Position numbers and translations under genes: made by a program. Positions 16,491 to 27,819 of a DNA stretch of 64,000 nucleotides are shown piece after piece. Position 1 is the first letter of the stretch. The number at the start of each line of letters is the position of its first letter. The notes under the pieces were generated by a model. That model did no database searches, was not told where the DNA came from, and saw only the letters and a program-made list of their open reading frames with translations. The DNA is from Caulobacter vibrioides. GTDB lineage: Bacteria; Pseudomonadota; Alphaproteobacteria; Caulobacterales; Caulobacteraceae. The stretch spans positions 1-64,000 of the forward strand of contig NZ_PJRR01000019.1 in the NCBI RefSeq assembly GCF_002858865.1, written 5' to 3'.

Positions 16491-17711
16491 ATGACCCGTG
16501 TGACAAGCCTCGACCGGCGCCATGACCTCGACTGGATTCGGGTCGGCGCGTTCTTCCTGCTGATCCTCTACCATACCGGAATGTTCTATGTGCCGTGGGA
16601 TTGGCACGTGAAGACGCCGCATCCAGTTGAGGCCCTCGAGCCTCTGATGCAATTGACCAACCCTTGGCGCCTGACCCTGTTGTTCTTGGTCTCGGGCGCG
16701 GCGACGCGGTTCATGGCCGACAGGACTTCGGTGGGGCGGCTGACGACGTCGCGCATCGCGCGGCTGCTGCCGCCGTTGCTGTTCGCCATGTTTGTGATCG
16801 TGCCGCCGCAGAGTTACTACGAGATCGTCGAGCACGTCGCCGCTAACCCCGGCGCGCCGGTCGCGGTCGATAGCTATGGCGTGTTCTGGCGGAAATACGC
16901 GACCGCATCAGGCAACTGGTGCGATCAGGGAGAGTGCCTGATCACCCCGACCTGGAACCACATGTGGTTCGTCGCGTACCTGCTGGTCTATTCCCTGGTC
17001 CTGGCCCTGATGCTGCTGGTCCTGCCCAAGCTGGGCGACCGGCTGCAGGGCGGCCTGGAGCGTTTGCTCAAGGGCTCTGGGCTTCTGATTTGGCCCATTG
17101 TCTTCCTGGCGGCGACGCGGATCTTCCTTCTGCCGCGCTTCGAGATCACGCACGATCTCGTGGAGGACTGGTACAACCACGCCGTCTCGTTCGCAGCGTT
17201 CCTGCTCGGCTTTGGGCTGGCCAAATCCGACGTGTTGAAGGCGAGGCTGATCGAGGCCCGATGGACCGCGCTGACGCTCGCCGTTCTCTGTTGGGCCGGC
17301 TGGGCGAGCTACGCCTGGATCTATCGCGCCGATGACGCCAACCCGCCGGAGGCGCTGCGGATCGTCATGCGATGCGTCTACGCCACCGACCAGTGGTGCG
17401 CCATCGCCGCCATCCTGGGGTTCGGCGCCAAGCATCTGTCGGACAAGGGCGGGCCCGTGCTGCGTTATCTGACGCTGGGCGTCTTCTCGTTCTACATCGT
17501 GCACCAGACCCTAATCGTCGTGACGGCGCACAACCTCGCCAAGCTGGGCCTGCCGCAAGCCCTGGAAGGCGCGATCCTGGTGGCGGCGACCTTCGCCGGG
17601 TGCTTTGCGACCTACGAGATTGTGCGGCGCATCCCGGGCGTGAGGGCCCTATTCGGACTGAAGGGTCAGCCCGCCGCCGCGCCGGCCAACCGACCGCCGG
17701 CCGTGGCGTAG
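16491..17711 (+). CDS. Acyltransferase 3 family membrane protein
   Basis: This protein of about 406 aa begins DRRHDLDWIRVGAFFLLILYHTGMFYVPW, the start of the acyltransferase-3/OpgC-like fold with its membrane His. About ten transmembrane helices follow, with LLFLVSGAATRFM and a terminal PGVRALFGL. It likely O-acylates a surface glycan or other extracytoplasmic molecule, with unknown substrate. I chose ATG at 16491 over an upstream in-frame ATG at 16461, since the protein-like sequence begins there. It is divergent from the LytTR gene about 100 bases away. Its 3' end overlaps the convergent phhA gene by 46 bases. Confidence 0.88.
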   Translation: MTRVTSLDRRHDLDWIRVGAFFLLILYHTGMFYVPWDWHVKTPHPVEALEPLMQLTNPWRLTLLFLVSGAATRFMADRTSVGRLTTSRIARLLPPLLFAMFVIVPPQSYYEIVEHVAANPGAPVAVDSYGVFWRKYATASGNWCDQGECLITPTWNHMWFVAYLLVYSLVLALMLLVLPKLGDRLQGGLERLLKGSGLLIWPIVFLAATRIFLLPRFEITHDLVEDWYNHAVSFAAFLLGFGLAKSDVLKARLIEARWTALTLAVLCWAGWASYAWIYRADDANPPEALRIVMRCVYATDQWCAIAAILGFGAKHLSDKGGPVLRYLTLGVFSFYIVHQTLIVVTAHNLAKLGLPQALEGAILVAATFAGCFATYEIVRRIPGVRALFGLKGQPAAAPANRPPAVA

Positions 17712-18550
17712 GCCTGGGTGCCGCGTGTCAGTACGGCGTCGCCGGGAACGATCTCGGCGACGCCGATGTCGCTGACGCTGGCCAGCCGCTCGTAGATCGC
17801 GCCGAAGTCGCGAAGGGTCACCTCCTGCAGGGTCTGGATCGAGTCGATCACGAAATAGACCTGCTGGAAGTCGTCGATCCGGTAGAGCGTGCGCATCACG
17901 CGCTCCAGATCGAAACCGATCCGGTTGGGGGAGGGATCATCAAGGGCGAAGATCGACTCGGTGCGCGAAGACACGATGCCCGCGCCATAGATCCGAAGGC
18001 CTGCGGGGGTGTTCATCAGGCCGAACTCCACCGTGTACCAGTAGAGCCGCGCGAGATTGGCCAGGCGACCCAGGCCCAGGGCGCGGCGGCCGCCTTCGCC
18101 ATAGGCCTGCATGTAGTCTGCGAAGACCGGGTCGGTCAGCATCGGCACATGGCCGAACACATCGTGGAAGATGTCGGGTTCCTGCAGGTAGTCCAGCTCA
18201 TGCGGCTTGCGGATGAACTGGCCGGCGGGAAAGCGGCGATTGGCGAGGTGATCGAAGAAGACGTCGTCGGGCACGAGGCCCGGCACCGCCACCACGGTCC
18301 AGCCCGTCAGGCGCTTGAGCTCTTCGTTGATGCGGGCGAAGTCCGGAATGCCCGAGCGGTGCAGGTCCAGCGCGTCCAGCCCCCGCAGGAACTCGTCGCA
18401 CGCGCGACCATGCAGCATGTCGGTCTGCCGCTCGTACAGGGTGATCCAGACGTCATGCTCGGCCTGGGTGTAGGTTTCCCAGCCCTGATCGATCGTCCAG
18501 TCGGGACGCGCGCCGGGGGGCGGTCCGTTGCTCAGGCCATCTCCGCTCAT
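17666..18550 (-). CDS. phhA: Phenylalanine 4-monooxygenase
   Basis: This 294-aa monomeric bacterial phenylalanine hydroxylase converts Phe to Tyr using tetrahydropterin and O2. The iron ligands are visible as His129 and His134 in DIFHDVFGHVPML and Glu175 in YWYTVEFGLM. RRFPAGQFIRKPHELDYLQEPD is the pterin-binding region. An Ala/Gly-rich tail runs into the 3' end of the convergent acyltransferase gene. In many proteobacteria an Lrp-type regulator neighbours phhA, but none is adjacent here. The dyad at 18630-18656 is a candidate control site. Confidence 0.96.
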   Translation of the reverse strand: MSGDGLSNGPPPGARPDWTIDQGWETYTQAEHDVWITLYERQTDMLHGRACDEFLRGLDALDLHRSGIPDFARINEELKRLTGWTVVAVPGLVPDDVFFDHLANRRFPAGQFIRKPHELDYLQEPDIFHDVFGHVPMLTDPVFADYMQAYGEGGRRALGLGRLANLARLYWYTVEFGLMNTPAGLRIYGAGIVSSRTESIFALDDPSPNRIGFDLERVMRTLYRIDDFQQVYFVIDSIQTLQEVTLRDFGAIYERLASVSDIGVAEIVPGDAVLTRGTQAYATAGGRLAGAAAG

Positions 18551-18629
18551 GGGACGACGCTACGCCCCGGATTTGGCAATTGCTGTTCGGAATTTGCGCT
18601 TAACGGCCGGATGAGCGGAGAAACGTTGT

Positions 18630-18656
18630 TCTCAATGCGCAAAGTTTGCAATGAGA
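18630..18656. promoter_or_regulatory. Imperfect dyad upstream of phhA, possible operator
   Basis: GCAAAGTTTGC at 18639-18649 is an 11-bp palindrome with a single central base. It is flanked by TCTCA (18630) and TGAGA (18652), which extend the symmetry with a 2-base offset. It lies about 80 bases upstream of the phhA start, in the 174-base gap to hspQ, and is AT-rich against the local background. A regulator of the Lrp/AsnC or PhhR type would fit, but that is inference. Confidence 0.35.
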
Positions 18657-18724
18657 TGCCGAATCGCCAGGGCGAGGCGCATTGGGCGCGCTCGCCCTGG
18701 CCTGCAAACTGCTGATCGTCCGGC

Positions 18725-19054
18725 TCAGTGCGAGATTCGCGGGCGCAGCTTGTAGAGCCCGTGATCGAACGACTCGAAGATCACCGCTGTCTGCGGATGC
18801 CCGATAGGCTCGCCGCTGTCGTCGGGCAGCAGGTTCTGTTCGGACACATAGGCCACGTAGCTGTTGTCCTCGTTCTCGGCCAACAGATGATAGAAGGGCT
18901 GGTCCTTGGTCGGCCGGATATCCTCCGGGATGGACTGCCACCATTCCTCGGTGTTGGCGAAAACCGGATCGACGTCGAACACCACCCCTCTGAAGGGGAA
19001 GATCCGGTGCCTGACGACCTGTCCGATCGCGAATTTGGCGAGACGAGAATTCAT
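18725..19054 (-). CDS. hspQ: Heat shock protein HspQ
   Basis: This 109-aa, single-domain protein of the YccV/HspQ family binds hemimethylated DNA and acts as a Lon specificity factor in enterobacteria. Diagnostic stretches are KFAIGQVVRHRIFPFRGVVFDVDP, KDQPFYHLLAENED, YVAYVSEQNLLPDDSGEPI and the C-terminal GLYKLRPR. The length matches the family (about 105 aa). It is divergent from the exopolyphosphatase gene, with a 161-base shared upstream region in which I see no clear heat-shock promoter. Confidence 0.94.
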   Translation of the reverse strand: MNSRLAKFAIGQVVRHRIFPFRGVVFDVDPVFANTEEWWQSIPEDIRPTKDQPFYHLLAENEDNSYVAYVSEQNLLPDDSGEPIGHPQTAVIFESFDHGLYKLRPRISH

Positions 19055-19215
19055 GGCGCTCAGAATAACAGCCGCACCTGACTGATTCCTGAACGTAAAT
19101 GCCGGGACACGGATATCAAGGCGGCGCCTTCCGACGGGCGAGTCACATGCTATGGTCGACTCGAAATGAGGCGTCGCAACTGTTCGCGGCGCCTGCGAGA
19201 CAGGTGGTTAGGACC

Positions 19216-20322
19216 ATGTCGGAGGCGCCGCGCGCGCCCGGCGCGCCGAGTGGGCGGCGCCGGCGGTCGCCGGAAGAGACGTCGTGCTATGCGGCGCTTG
19301 ATCTGGGGACCAACAACTGCCGCCTTTTGGTGGCCACGCCGAGCCCGCGCGGATTCCGCGTGGTCGAGGCCTATTCCCGCATCGTGCGTCTGGGCGAGGG
19401 GCTGTCGCAGAGCGGCCAGCTGTCGGACGCCGCCATGGAGCGCTCGCTGGCGGCGCTGAAGGTCTGCGCCGAGAAGATCCGTCGCCGCAAGGCGATCCGC
19501 GTCAAGGCGGTGGCGACCCAGGCCTGTCGCGGCGCGACCAACGGCCCTGACTTCGTGCGACGGGTGCACGAGGAAACGGGGCTGAAGCTGCAGATCATCA
19601 GCCCGCGCGAGGAGGCCCAGCTATCCGTCGCCGGGTGTATGAGCCTTTTTGATCGCCAGCAGGACGCGGCGTTGGTCGTCGATGTCGGCGGCGGCTCGAC
19701 GGAGCTGTCCTGGGTGGACCTGAAGGGCGGCGGCCTCGACGCCAAGCCCCGTCAGTTCGCGGCCTGGAAGCTGCCGATCAAGGCCTGGCTGTCGATCCCC
19801 GTCGGTGTTGTGACCCTGGCCGAGCGCTTTCCGGAGGGCGAGCAGGCCAATCCCGTCTGGTTCCGAGCCATGGTCGATGACGTGAAGGCCCGGATCGAGA
19901 CCTTCCCGCACGCTGAGCCGATGCGGAAGGTCTTCGCGGAGGGCAGGGCGCATCTGGTCGGGACGTCCGGCGCCATCACCAGCCTCGCGGGCCTGCATCT
20001 GGGCCTGGCGCGCTATGACCGTAACGTGGTCGACGGACTCTGGATGAACCGGACGGACTGTGACGCGGCGGCGGATCGCTTGCTGGCCTTGACCTCGCCG
20101 GAACGCGCGGCTGAGCCCTGCATCGGAGCCGATCGTGCGGATCTCGTATTGGCCGGCGCGGCGATCCTTCAGGCCGTGCAGGAGCTCTGGCCATGTTCGC
20201 GCGTGCGTGTGGCCGATCGAGGGCTTAGAGAGGGGCTGTTGTTGTCCCTGATGTCCGATCAGCAACGGCGCCCTCGTCGGCGTCGTCGCGGCGGCGCCTC
20301 CAAGAAGTCTGAAGCCGCATGA
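19216..20322 (+). CDS. Ppx/GppA family exopolyphosphatase
   Basis: The protein is about 368 aa. The ASKHA-fold N-terminus YAALDLGTNNCRLLVATP and phosphate loop VVDVGGGSTELSW mark the Ppx/GppA family, which hydrolyses polyphosphate and/or pppGpp. LVGTSGAITSLAGLHLGL and DLVLAGAAILQAVQELWP complete the two-domain core. It lacks the C-terminal HD-like domain of long Ppx, so it is the short GppA-like type. I chose ATG at 19216, with AGGA just upstream, over further in-frame starts. The basic tail (RRPRRRRRGG) overlaps the rlmE start in ATGA. Confidence 0.9.
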   Translation: MSEAPRAPGAPSGRRRRSPEETSCYAALDLGTNNCRLLVATPSPRGFRVVEAYSRIVRLGEGLSQSGQLSDAAMERSLAALKVCAEKIRRRKAIRVKAVATQACRGATNGPDFVRRVHEETGLKLQIISPREEAQLSVAGCMSLFDRQQDAALVVDVGGGSTELSWVDLKGGGLDAKPRQFAAWKLPIKAWLSIPVGVVTLAERFPEGEQANPVWFRAMVDDVKARIETFPHAEPMRKVFAEGRAHLVGTSGAITSLAGLHLGLARYDRNVVDGLWMNRTDCDAAADRLLALTSPERAAEPCIGADRADLVLAGAAILQAVQELWPCSRVRVADRGLREGLLLSLMSDQQRRPRRRRRGGASKKSEAA

Positions 20323-21025
20323 GTGACGAAGAGCCGCCCCGCAAGCGCATGGTCAAGCCGCCGGCCGGCGGCAATGAGGGCGGGCGCGGCAAGCCCGCGC
20401 GCCTGAAGACCGCCTATGGCCGCACCCCCAGCCAGCAGGCCTGGCTGGAACGCCAGATCAACGATCCTTTCTCGGCCAAGGCCCGGGCGCTGGGCTATCG
20501 CAGCCGGGCGGCGTTCAAGATCAGCGAGATCGACGACAAGTTTCACTTCTTCCGCAAGGGCGCGAAGGTCATCGACCTGGGCTGCGCGCCAGGCGGCTGG
20601 CTGCAGATCGCCGTCGAACGCGGCGTGACGACCCTGGCGGGGATCGACCTCCTGCCGGTCGATCCCGTGGCGCCCGCCCATCTTCTGGAGATGGACTTCA
20701 CCGCCGACGGCGCGCCCGAGAAGCTTCTGGCGCTGCTGGACGGCGAACCTGATCTTGTCATGTCCGACATGGCGCCCAACACCGTGGGCCATCGCGAGAC
20801 CGACCACCTGCGGATCGTCGGGCTGATCGAGATCGCCGCCGAGTTCGCCATCGACGTTCTCAAGCCCGGCGGCGCGTTCGTCGCCAAGGCGTTCCAGGGC
20901 GGCGAAACGGCCGAGATCATCGGCAAGCTCAAGCGCCACTTCGACAAGGTCCAGCACTTCAAGCCCAAGGCCAGCCGGCAGGACAGCTCGGAGGTCTTCC
21001 TGGTCGCGACAGGATTCAAGGGACG

Positions 21026-21029
<4 letters not shown>
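20319..21029 (+). CDS. rlmE: 23S rRNA 2'-O-methyltransferase RlmE
   Basis: This 236-aa FtsJ-family enzyme methylates U2552 of 23S rRNA at the ribose. The sequence RINDPF-like WLERQINDPFSAKARALGYR and the SAM motif KVIDLGCAPGGWLQIA are characteristic. The catalytic K-D-K-E tetrad is placed by YRSRAAFKI, MSDMAPNTVGHRETDH, AFVAKAFQGGE and SSEVFLVA. It has a basic N-terminal extension of about 40 residues. It overlaps the exopolyphosphatase gene (ATGA) and the potassium channel gene (GTGA), which suggests one transcript. Confidence 0.94.
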
Positions 21030-23625
<2,596 letters not shown>

Positions 23626-23628
23626 CCG

Positions 23629-24024
23629 ATGCGGATGGCCTTCGAGCTGCAAATGATCGCCGTGGCGGTCGCCATCGGGATCTTCAACCTGGTCTGGGCG
23701 TCGGCCGCCGCCCAGCCGCAGCGCGGCTTGAAGTGGAACGTCGGTCCCCGCGACGAGACGATCGAGCTGACCGGCATGGCCGGTCGGCTCACGCGAGCCT
23801 TCGCCAATTTCCGCGAGACCTTTCCGTTCTTCGTGGCCTTGGTGATCATCGACTATCTGGGCGGTCGCCTGGGTGACCTGACGGTCTATGGCGCGGCGCT
23901 GTATGTCGCCGCGCGCGCGGCCTATCTGCCGCTCTATGCGTTCGGCGTGCCCTATGTCCGCAGCCTGGTCTGGCTGGCGTCGATGGTCGGGATCCTGATG
24001 CTGCTCGCGGCCCTGGTGGTCTGA
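23629..24024 (+). CDS. MAPEG-family membrane protein
   Basis: This 131-aa protein has about four hydrophobic helices. KWNVGPRDETIELTGMAGRLTRAFANFRETFPFFVALV contains the MAPEG pattern RAFANFRET-PF, and YVAARAAYLPLYAFGVPYVRSLVWL is the conserved C-terminal part. Related proteins in eukaryotes act in eicosanoid and glutathione metabolism, while the bacterial role is unknown. It starts 3 bases after guaB and overlaps the next methyltransferase by one base, so it lies in the gua operon. Confidence 0.88.
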   Translation: MRMAFELQMIAVAVAIGIFNLVWASAAAQPQRGLKWNVGPRDETIELTGMAGRLTRAFANFRETFPFFVALVIIDYLGGRLGDLTVYGAALYVAARAAYLPLYAFGVPYVRSLVWLASMVGILMLLAALVV

Positions 24025-25301
24025 TGCGGGACGGAGGACGGGTTTCAGCGGCGATCGAGGTTCTCACCGAGATCGAGGCGCGGCATTTTCCGGTGAAGAT
24101 GGCGCTGAAGCGCTGGGGCGAGACCGCGCGATACGCCGGGTCCAAGGACCGGGCGTTCGTCTCGGGGCTCGTGCTGGACGCCCTGCGCCGCAAGCGTTCG
24201 CTGGGCTGGATGATGGCCGACGTCAGCGCGCGCAGCGTGATGCTGGGCGTCCTGGCCTTCATGTGGAAGTGGCCGGTCGAGCGGATCGCCGAGGCCGCCG
24301 CCGAGGAGCACGGCTTTGGCGCCCTGACAGATGTCGAGCGCGAGCGTCTGACCGCTCCGATTTCCACCGACAGCGCGCCGGCGCCGGTGGCGGGCGACTA
24401 TCCGGACTGGCTGGAGCCGCACCTGGCGCGCGCCCTGGGCCCTGACCAGGCCGCCGAGATGCGGGCGCTTTCGGAGCGCGCGCCCGTCGATCTGCGGGTC
24501 AACACTCTGAAGACCGATGTCGAGCGCTGCGCCAAGGCTCTGGCCTTGATCGACGCTGCGCCGGCGGGCGTCCTGGCGACCGCCTTCCGCATTCCCGCGC
24601 CCGCCGCCGCCGATCGCACGCCGTCGGTGGAGGCCGTGCCCGCCTTCTCGAAGGGCTGGTTCGAGGTGCAGGACCTGGGCTCCCAGATCGCCGCCGCCGT
24701 GGCGGGCGATGTGAAGGGCAAGCAGGTTCTCGACTTCTGCGCCGGCGGGGGCGGCAAGACCCTGGCCCTGGCGGCCGCCATGGGCAACAGCGGCCAGATC
24801 TTCGCCCATGACAGCGATGCACGCCGTCTGGCCGACACCATCCGTCGCGGCCAGCGGGCGGGGGTTCGCAACCTGCAGATCCGCTCGCCGATCGAGGCCA
24901 CGCCCCTGAAGGGCCTGGAAGGCAAGATCGACGTCGTCTTCGTCGACGCCCCCTGCACGGGCGCGGGCACCTGGCGTCGTCACCCGGACGCCAAGTGGCG
25001 TCTGTCGCCCGACCAACTGGCCAAGCGCCAGATCGAGCAGGACAGCGTGCTCGAAGACGCCGCGGCCTTCGTGAAGGCCGGCGGCCGCATGATCTATGTG
25101 ACCTGCTCGCTGCTGACCGAGGAGAACGAGGACCGCGTCGCGGCCTTCCTCGAGCGCCACCCCGAATTCACCGTCAAGCCGATCGCCCTGGACGGCGTCA
25201 CCCATGTGACCCCCGAAGGCTATCTGCGCCTGACCCCTCATCGCGCGGGCACGGACGGCTTCTTCGCCGCGGTGCTGCAACGCGCATCCTACACGCCCTG
25301 A
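24024..25301 (+). CDS. RsmB/NOP-family RNA (cytosine-5) methyltransferase
   Basis: This 425-aa protein has an N-terminal NusB-like helical region ([36 protein letters not shown]) and a Rossmann methyltransferase core. The SAM motif is [19 protein letters not shown]. The two catalytic cysteines sit in [17 protein letters not shown] (about residue 310) and [11 protein letters not shown] (about residue 360). It methylates C5 of cytosine in rRNA, probably 16S, but the exact position cannot be read from sequence. The last nucleotide of the MAPEG stop is shared with its ATG. guaA lies 32 bases downstream. Confidence 0.92.
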   Translation: MRDGGRVSAAIEVLTEIEARHFPVKMALKRWGETARYAGSKDRAFVSGLVLDALRRKRSLGWMMADVSARSVMLGVLAFMWKWPVERIAEAAAEEHGFGALTDVERERLTAPISTDSAPAPVAGDYPDWLEPHLARALGPDQAAEMRALSERAPVDLRVNTLKTDVERCAKALALIDAAPAGVLATAFRIPAPAAADRTPSVEAVPAFSKGWFEVQDLGSQIAAAVAGDVKGKQVLDFCAGGGGKTLALAAAMGNSGQIFAHDSDARRLADTIRRGQRAGVRNLQIRSPIEATPLKGLEGKIDVVFVDAPCTGAGTWRRHPDAKWRLSPDQLAKRQIEQDSVLEDAAAFVKAGGRMIYVTCSLLTEENEDRVAAFLERHPEFTVKPIALDGVTHVTPEGYLRLTPHRAGTDGFFAAVLQRASYTP

Positions 25302-25333
25302 CCGATCACGTCCGACCGCTGGAGACCTCGCCC

Positions 25334-26896
25334 ATGACTCAGAAAACCGACCACCAGCGCGTCCTGATCGTCGACTTCGGCAGCCAGGTCACCCAACTGA
25401 TCGCCCGCCGAGTGCGCGAGGCGGGGGTCTATTGCGAGATCCATCCGTTCGACAAGGCCGAGGCCATTGTCGACGAGTACGCGCCCTCGGCGATCATCCT
25501 GTCGGGCGGTCCGGCCAGTGTGCTGGAGGCGGACAGCCCGCGCATCGGTCGCAAGCTGTTCGATCTGGGCCTGCCGTTGCTGGCCATCTGCTACGGCCAG
25601 CAACTGCTGTGCGACGTCTTGGGCGGCAAGGTCGAGGGCGGTCACGCGGGCGAATTCGGTCGCGCCGAGCTGACCATCGGCAAGGATAGCCCGATGTTCC
25701 AAGGCCTGGCCGGCGTCGGCGGCGTCGAGACGGTCTGGATGAGCCACGGCGATCGCGTCACGGCGATCCCGGAAGGTTTCGAGGTGATCGGCACATCGAC
25801 CGGCGCGCCGTTCGCGGCCATCGCCAATGACGCCAAGAAGATCTACGCCCTGCAGTTCCATCCTGAGGTCTATCACACGGTCAACGGACCGGCGATGTAC
25901 CGCAATTTCCTGTTCAATATCGCGGGGCTGAAGGGCGACTGGACGATGGCGGCGTTCCACCAGGAGATGGTCCAGAAGATCCGCGACCAGGTCGGAGACG
26001 GCAAGGTGATCTGCGGCCTGTCGGGCGGCGTCGACAGCTCGGTGGCCGCCGTGCTGATCCACGAGGCGATCGGCGACCAGCTGACCTGCGTGTTCGTCGA
26101 CACGGGCCTCTTGCGCAAGAACGAGGCCGACCAGGTCGTGACCCTGTTCCGCGACCACTACAACATCCCGCTGGTCCACGTGGACGCCGGCGACCTGTTC
26201 CTGGGCGAGCTGGCCGGCGTCAGCGATCCCGAAACCAAGCGCAAGACCATCGGCCGCCTGTTCATCGACGTGTTCGACAAGGAAGCCGCCAAGATCGAGG
26301 GCGCGACGTTCCTGGCCCAGGGCACGCTCTATCCGGACGTCGTCGAGAGCGTCTCGGCCCGCGGCGGCCCCTCGGCGGTGATCAAGAGCCACCACAACGT
26401 CGGCGGCTTGCCCGACTACATGAAGCTGAAGCTGGTCGAGCCGCTGCGCGAGCTGTTCAAGGACGAGGTTCGCGCCCTGGGTGTCGAGCTGGGCCTGGCC
26501 CCGGCCTTCGTCGGCCGCCATCCGTTCCCCGGACCGGGCCTCGCCATCCGTATCCCGGGCGAGATCACGCCCGAGAAGGTCAAGGTCCTGCAGGACGCCG
26601 ACGCCATCTATCTGGAAGAGATCCGCAACGCCGGCCTCTACGACCAGATCTGGCAGGCCTTCGCAGTGCTGCTGCCCGTGAAGACGGTGGGCGTGATGGG
26701 CGATGCGCGGACCTACGAGAACGTTCTGGCCCTGCGCGCGGTGACCTCGACCGACGGCATGACCGCCGACTTCTTCGAGTTTCCGTGGCCGGTTCTGGGC
26801 AAGACCGCCACGCGCATCATCAACGAGGTGCGCGGCGTCAATCGCGTCGTCTACGATGTGACCAGTAAGCCGCCCGGCACGATCGAGTGGGAGTAG
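25334..26896 (+). CDS. guaA: GMP synthase (glutamine-hydrolysing)
   Basis: This 520-aa enzyme aminates XMP to GMP using glutamine. The class I amidotransferase domain starts [20 protein letters not shown], with nucleophile Cys86 in AICYGQQLL and His/Glu in [10 protein letters not shown]. The PP-loop ATP pyrophosphatase [12 protein letters not shown] sits near residue 230, and the dimerisation domain ends [16 protein letters not shown] at 25334 has GGAGA upstream and gives the standard length. Upstream in-frame codons belong to another frame of the methyltransferase gene. It is convergent with the LysR gene 13 bases away. Confidence 0.98.
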   Translation: MTQKTDHQRVLIVDFGSQVTQLIARRVREAGVYCEIHPFDKAEAIVDEYAPSAIILSGGPASVLEADSPRIGRKLFDLGLPLLAICYGQQLLCDVLGGKVEGGHAGEFGRAELTIGKDSPMFQGLAGVGGVETVWMSHGDRVTAIPEGFEVIGTSTGAPFAAIANDAKKIYALQFHPEVYHTVNGPAMYRNFLFNIAGLKGDWTMAAFHQEMVQKIRDQVGDGKVICGLSGGVDSSVAAVLIHEAIGDQLTCVFVDTGLLRKNEADQVVTLFRDHYNIPLVHVDAGDLFLGELAGVSDPETKRKTIGRLFIDVFDKEAAKIEGATFLAQGTLYPDVVESVSARGGPSAVIKSHHNVGGLPDYMKLKLVEPLRELFKDEVRALGVELGLAPAFVGRHPFPGPGLAIRIPGEITPEKVKVLQDADAIYLEEIRNAGLYDQIWQAFAVLLPVKTVGVMGDARTYENVLALRAVTSTDGMTADFFEFPWPVLGKTATRIINEVRGVNRVVYDVTSKPPGTIEWE

Positions 26897-26909
26897 CGCG
26901 GCGGCGCGG

Positions 26910-27806
26910 TTAGCGCGCCTGTTCGCGAAAAAAGGTCTGGGCCTCTTCCAGGAAGGCCGCGGCCAGTCGGTTCATCGGCGCCAGCGCGGACGTCATGAAC
27001 GCGTACTCATGCAGGATCTGAGGGCGGAAAACCCGGATAGCGACGCCTGGGCGTGCGAAGTTGTCGGCCAACAGAGCGTTGACGATCGCGACCCCCAGGC
27101 CGCCCGCCGCCAGCGCGCAGGCGGACCCGACGGTGTGGGTCTCGACCCGCACATCGGGGCGCACGCCCCGTTCGCGGAAGGCGTCGTCGATCTGGCGGCG
27201 CGTCCAGGTTCCCGCGCCGAGCAGCACCAGCGGTTCGCCGCGCAGCAACTCGGGCGTCAGCACCTCGTGCGCCGTGAGTGGATGGGTGTCTGGCAAGACG
27301 CAGACCGTCTCGCTCGTCGATAGCGTGACCGTGGAGATATCGCTGCGATCCAGCGGCAGTTTGACGAAGCCGCAGTCGACCGTGCGGTTGGCGACCATGG
27401 CGCGGGCGGTCGCAGTGCTACGGGACTCGATGGCGATCCGCACCTTGGGAAATCTCGCCATGAACCTGGGCAGGATGGTCGACAGCACGCTCTCGGAAAG
27501 GCTGGGCGGCGCCACGATCTTCAGGAGGCCGGTATTGAACGCGGCGATGTCGCGCGCCAGAGCGTCGACCCGCTCCAGGCCGCCGAACGCCAAGTCGATC
27601 TCGTCATAGATGATCAGCGCCTCGGGCGTGGGGCTAAGGCGCCCGCGCTCGCGATAGAAGAGTTCGAAGCCGACCTCCTGCTCGAGCTGGGCGATCAGCC
27701 GGCTCACCGCAGGCTGGGTCAGACCCATGCGGCCGGCGGCGGCCGTGGCCGAACCGCTCAGCATGGTCTCCCGAAAGGCCTCCAGGCTCCGCAGGTTCAG
27801 CTTCAT
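26910..27806 (-). CDS. LysR-family transcriptional regulator
   Basis: This 298-aa protein opens with a winged HTH (LNLRSLEAFRETMLSGSATAAAGRMGLTQPAVSRLIAQLEQEVGF). A periplasmic-binding-like effector domain follows, with the conserved linker FELFYRERGRLSPTPEA. It lies 13 bases upstream of the CocE-type hydrolase on the same strand in reverse order, so it is downstream in transcription and may share that operon's transcript. The usual LysR arrangement, divergent from its target, is absent. Its effector and targets are unknown. Confidence 0.9.
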   Translation of the reverse strand: MKLNLRSLEAFRETMLSGSATAAAGRMGLTQPAVSRLIAQLEQEVGFELFYRERGRLSPTPEALIIYDEIDLAFGGLERVDALARDIAAFNTGLLKIVAPPSLSESVLSTILPRFMARFPKVRIAIESRSTATARAMVANRTVDCGFVKLPLDRSDISTVTLSTSETVCVLPDTHPLTAHEVLTPELLRGEPLVLLGAGTWTRRQIDDAFRERGVRPDVRVETHTVGSACALAAGGLGVAIVNALLADNFARPGVAIRVFRPQILHEYAFMTSALAPMNRLAAAFLEEAQTFFREQAR

Positions 27807-27819
27807 CCAGGCCCTCGGA

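Noticed and set aside
17372..18715. 447-codon plus-strand frame over phhA
   Set aside because: phhA on the minus strand carries the complete iron-binding motifs. The plus frame is low-complexity Gly/Arg/Val.
24995..25333. In-frame N-terminal extension of guaA
   Set aside because: The sequence belongs to the methyltransferase gene in another frame. ATG at 25334 gives the exact GuaA length with a ribosome site.
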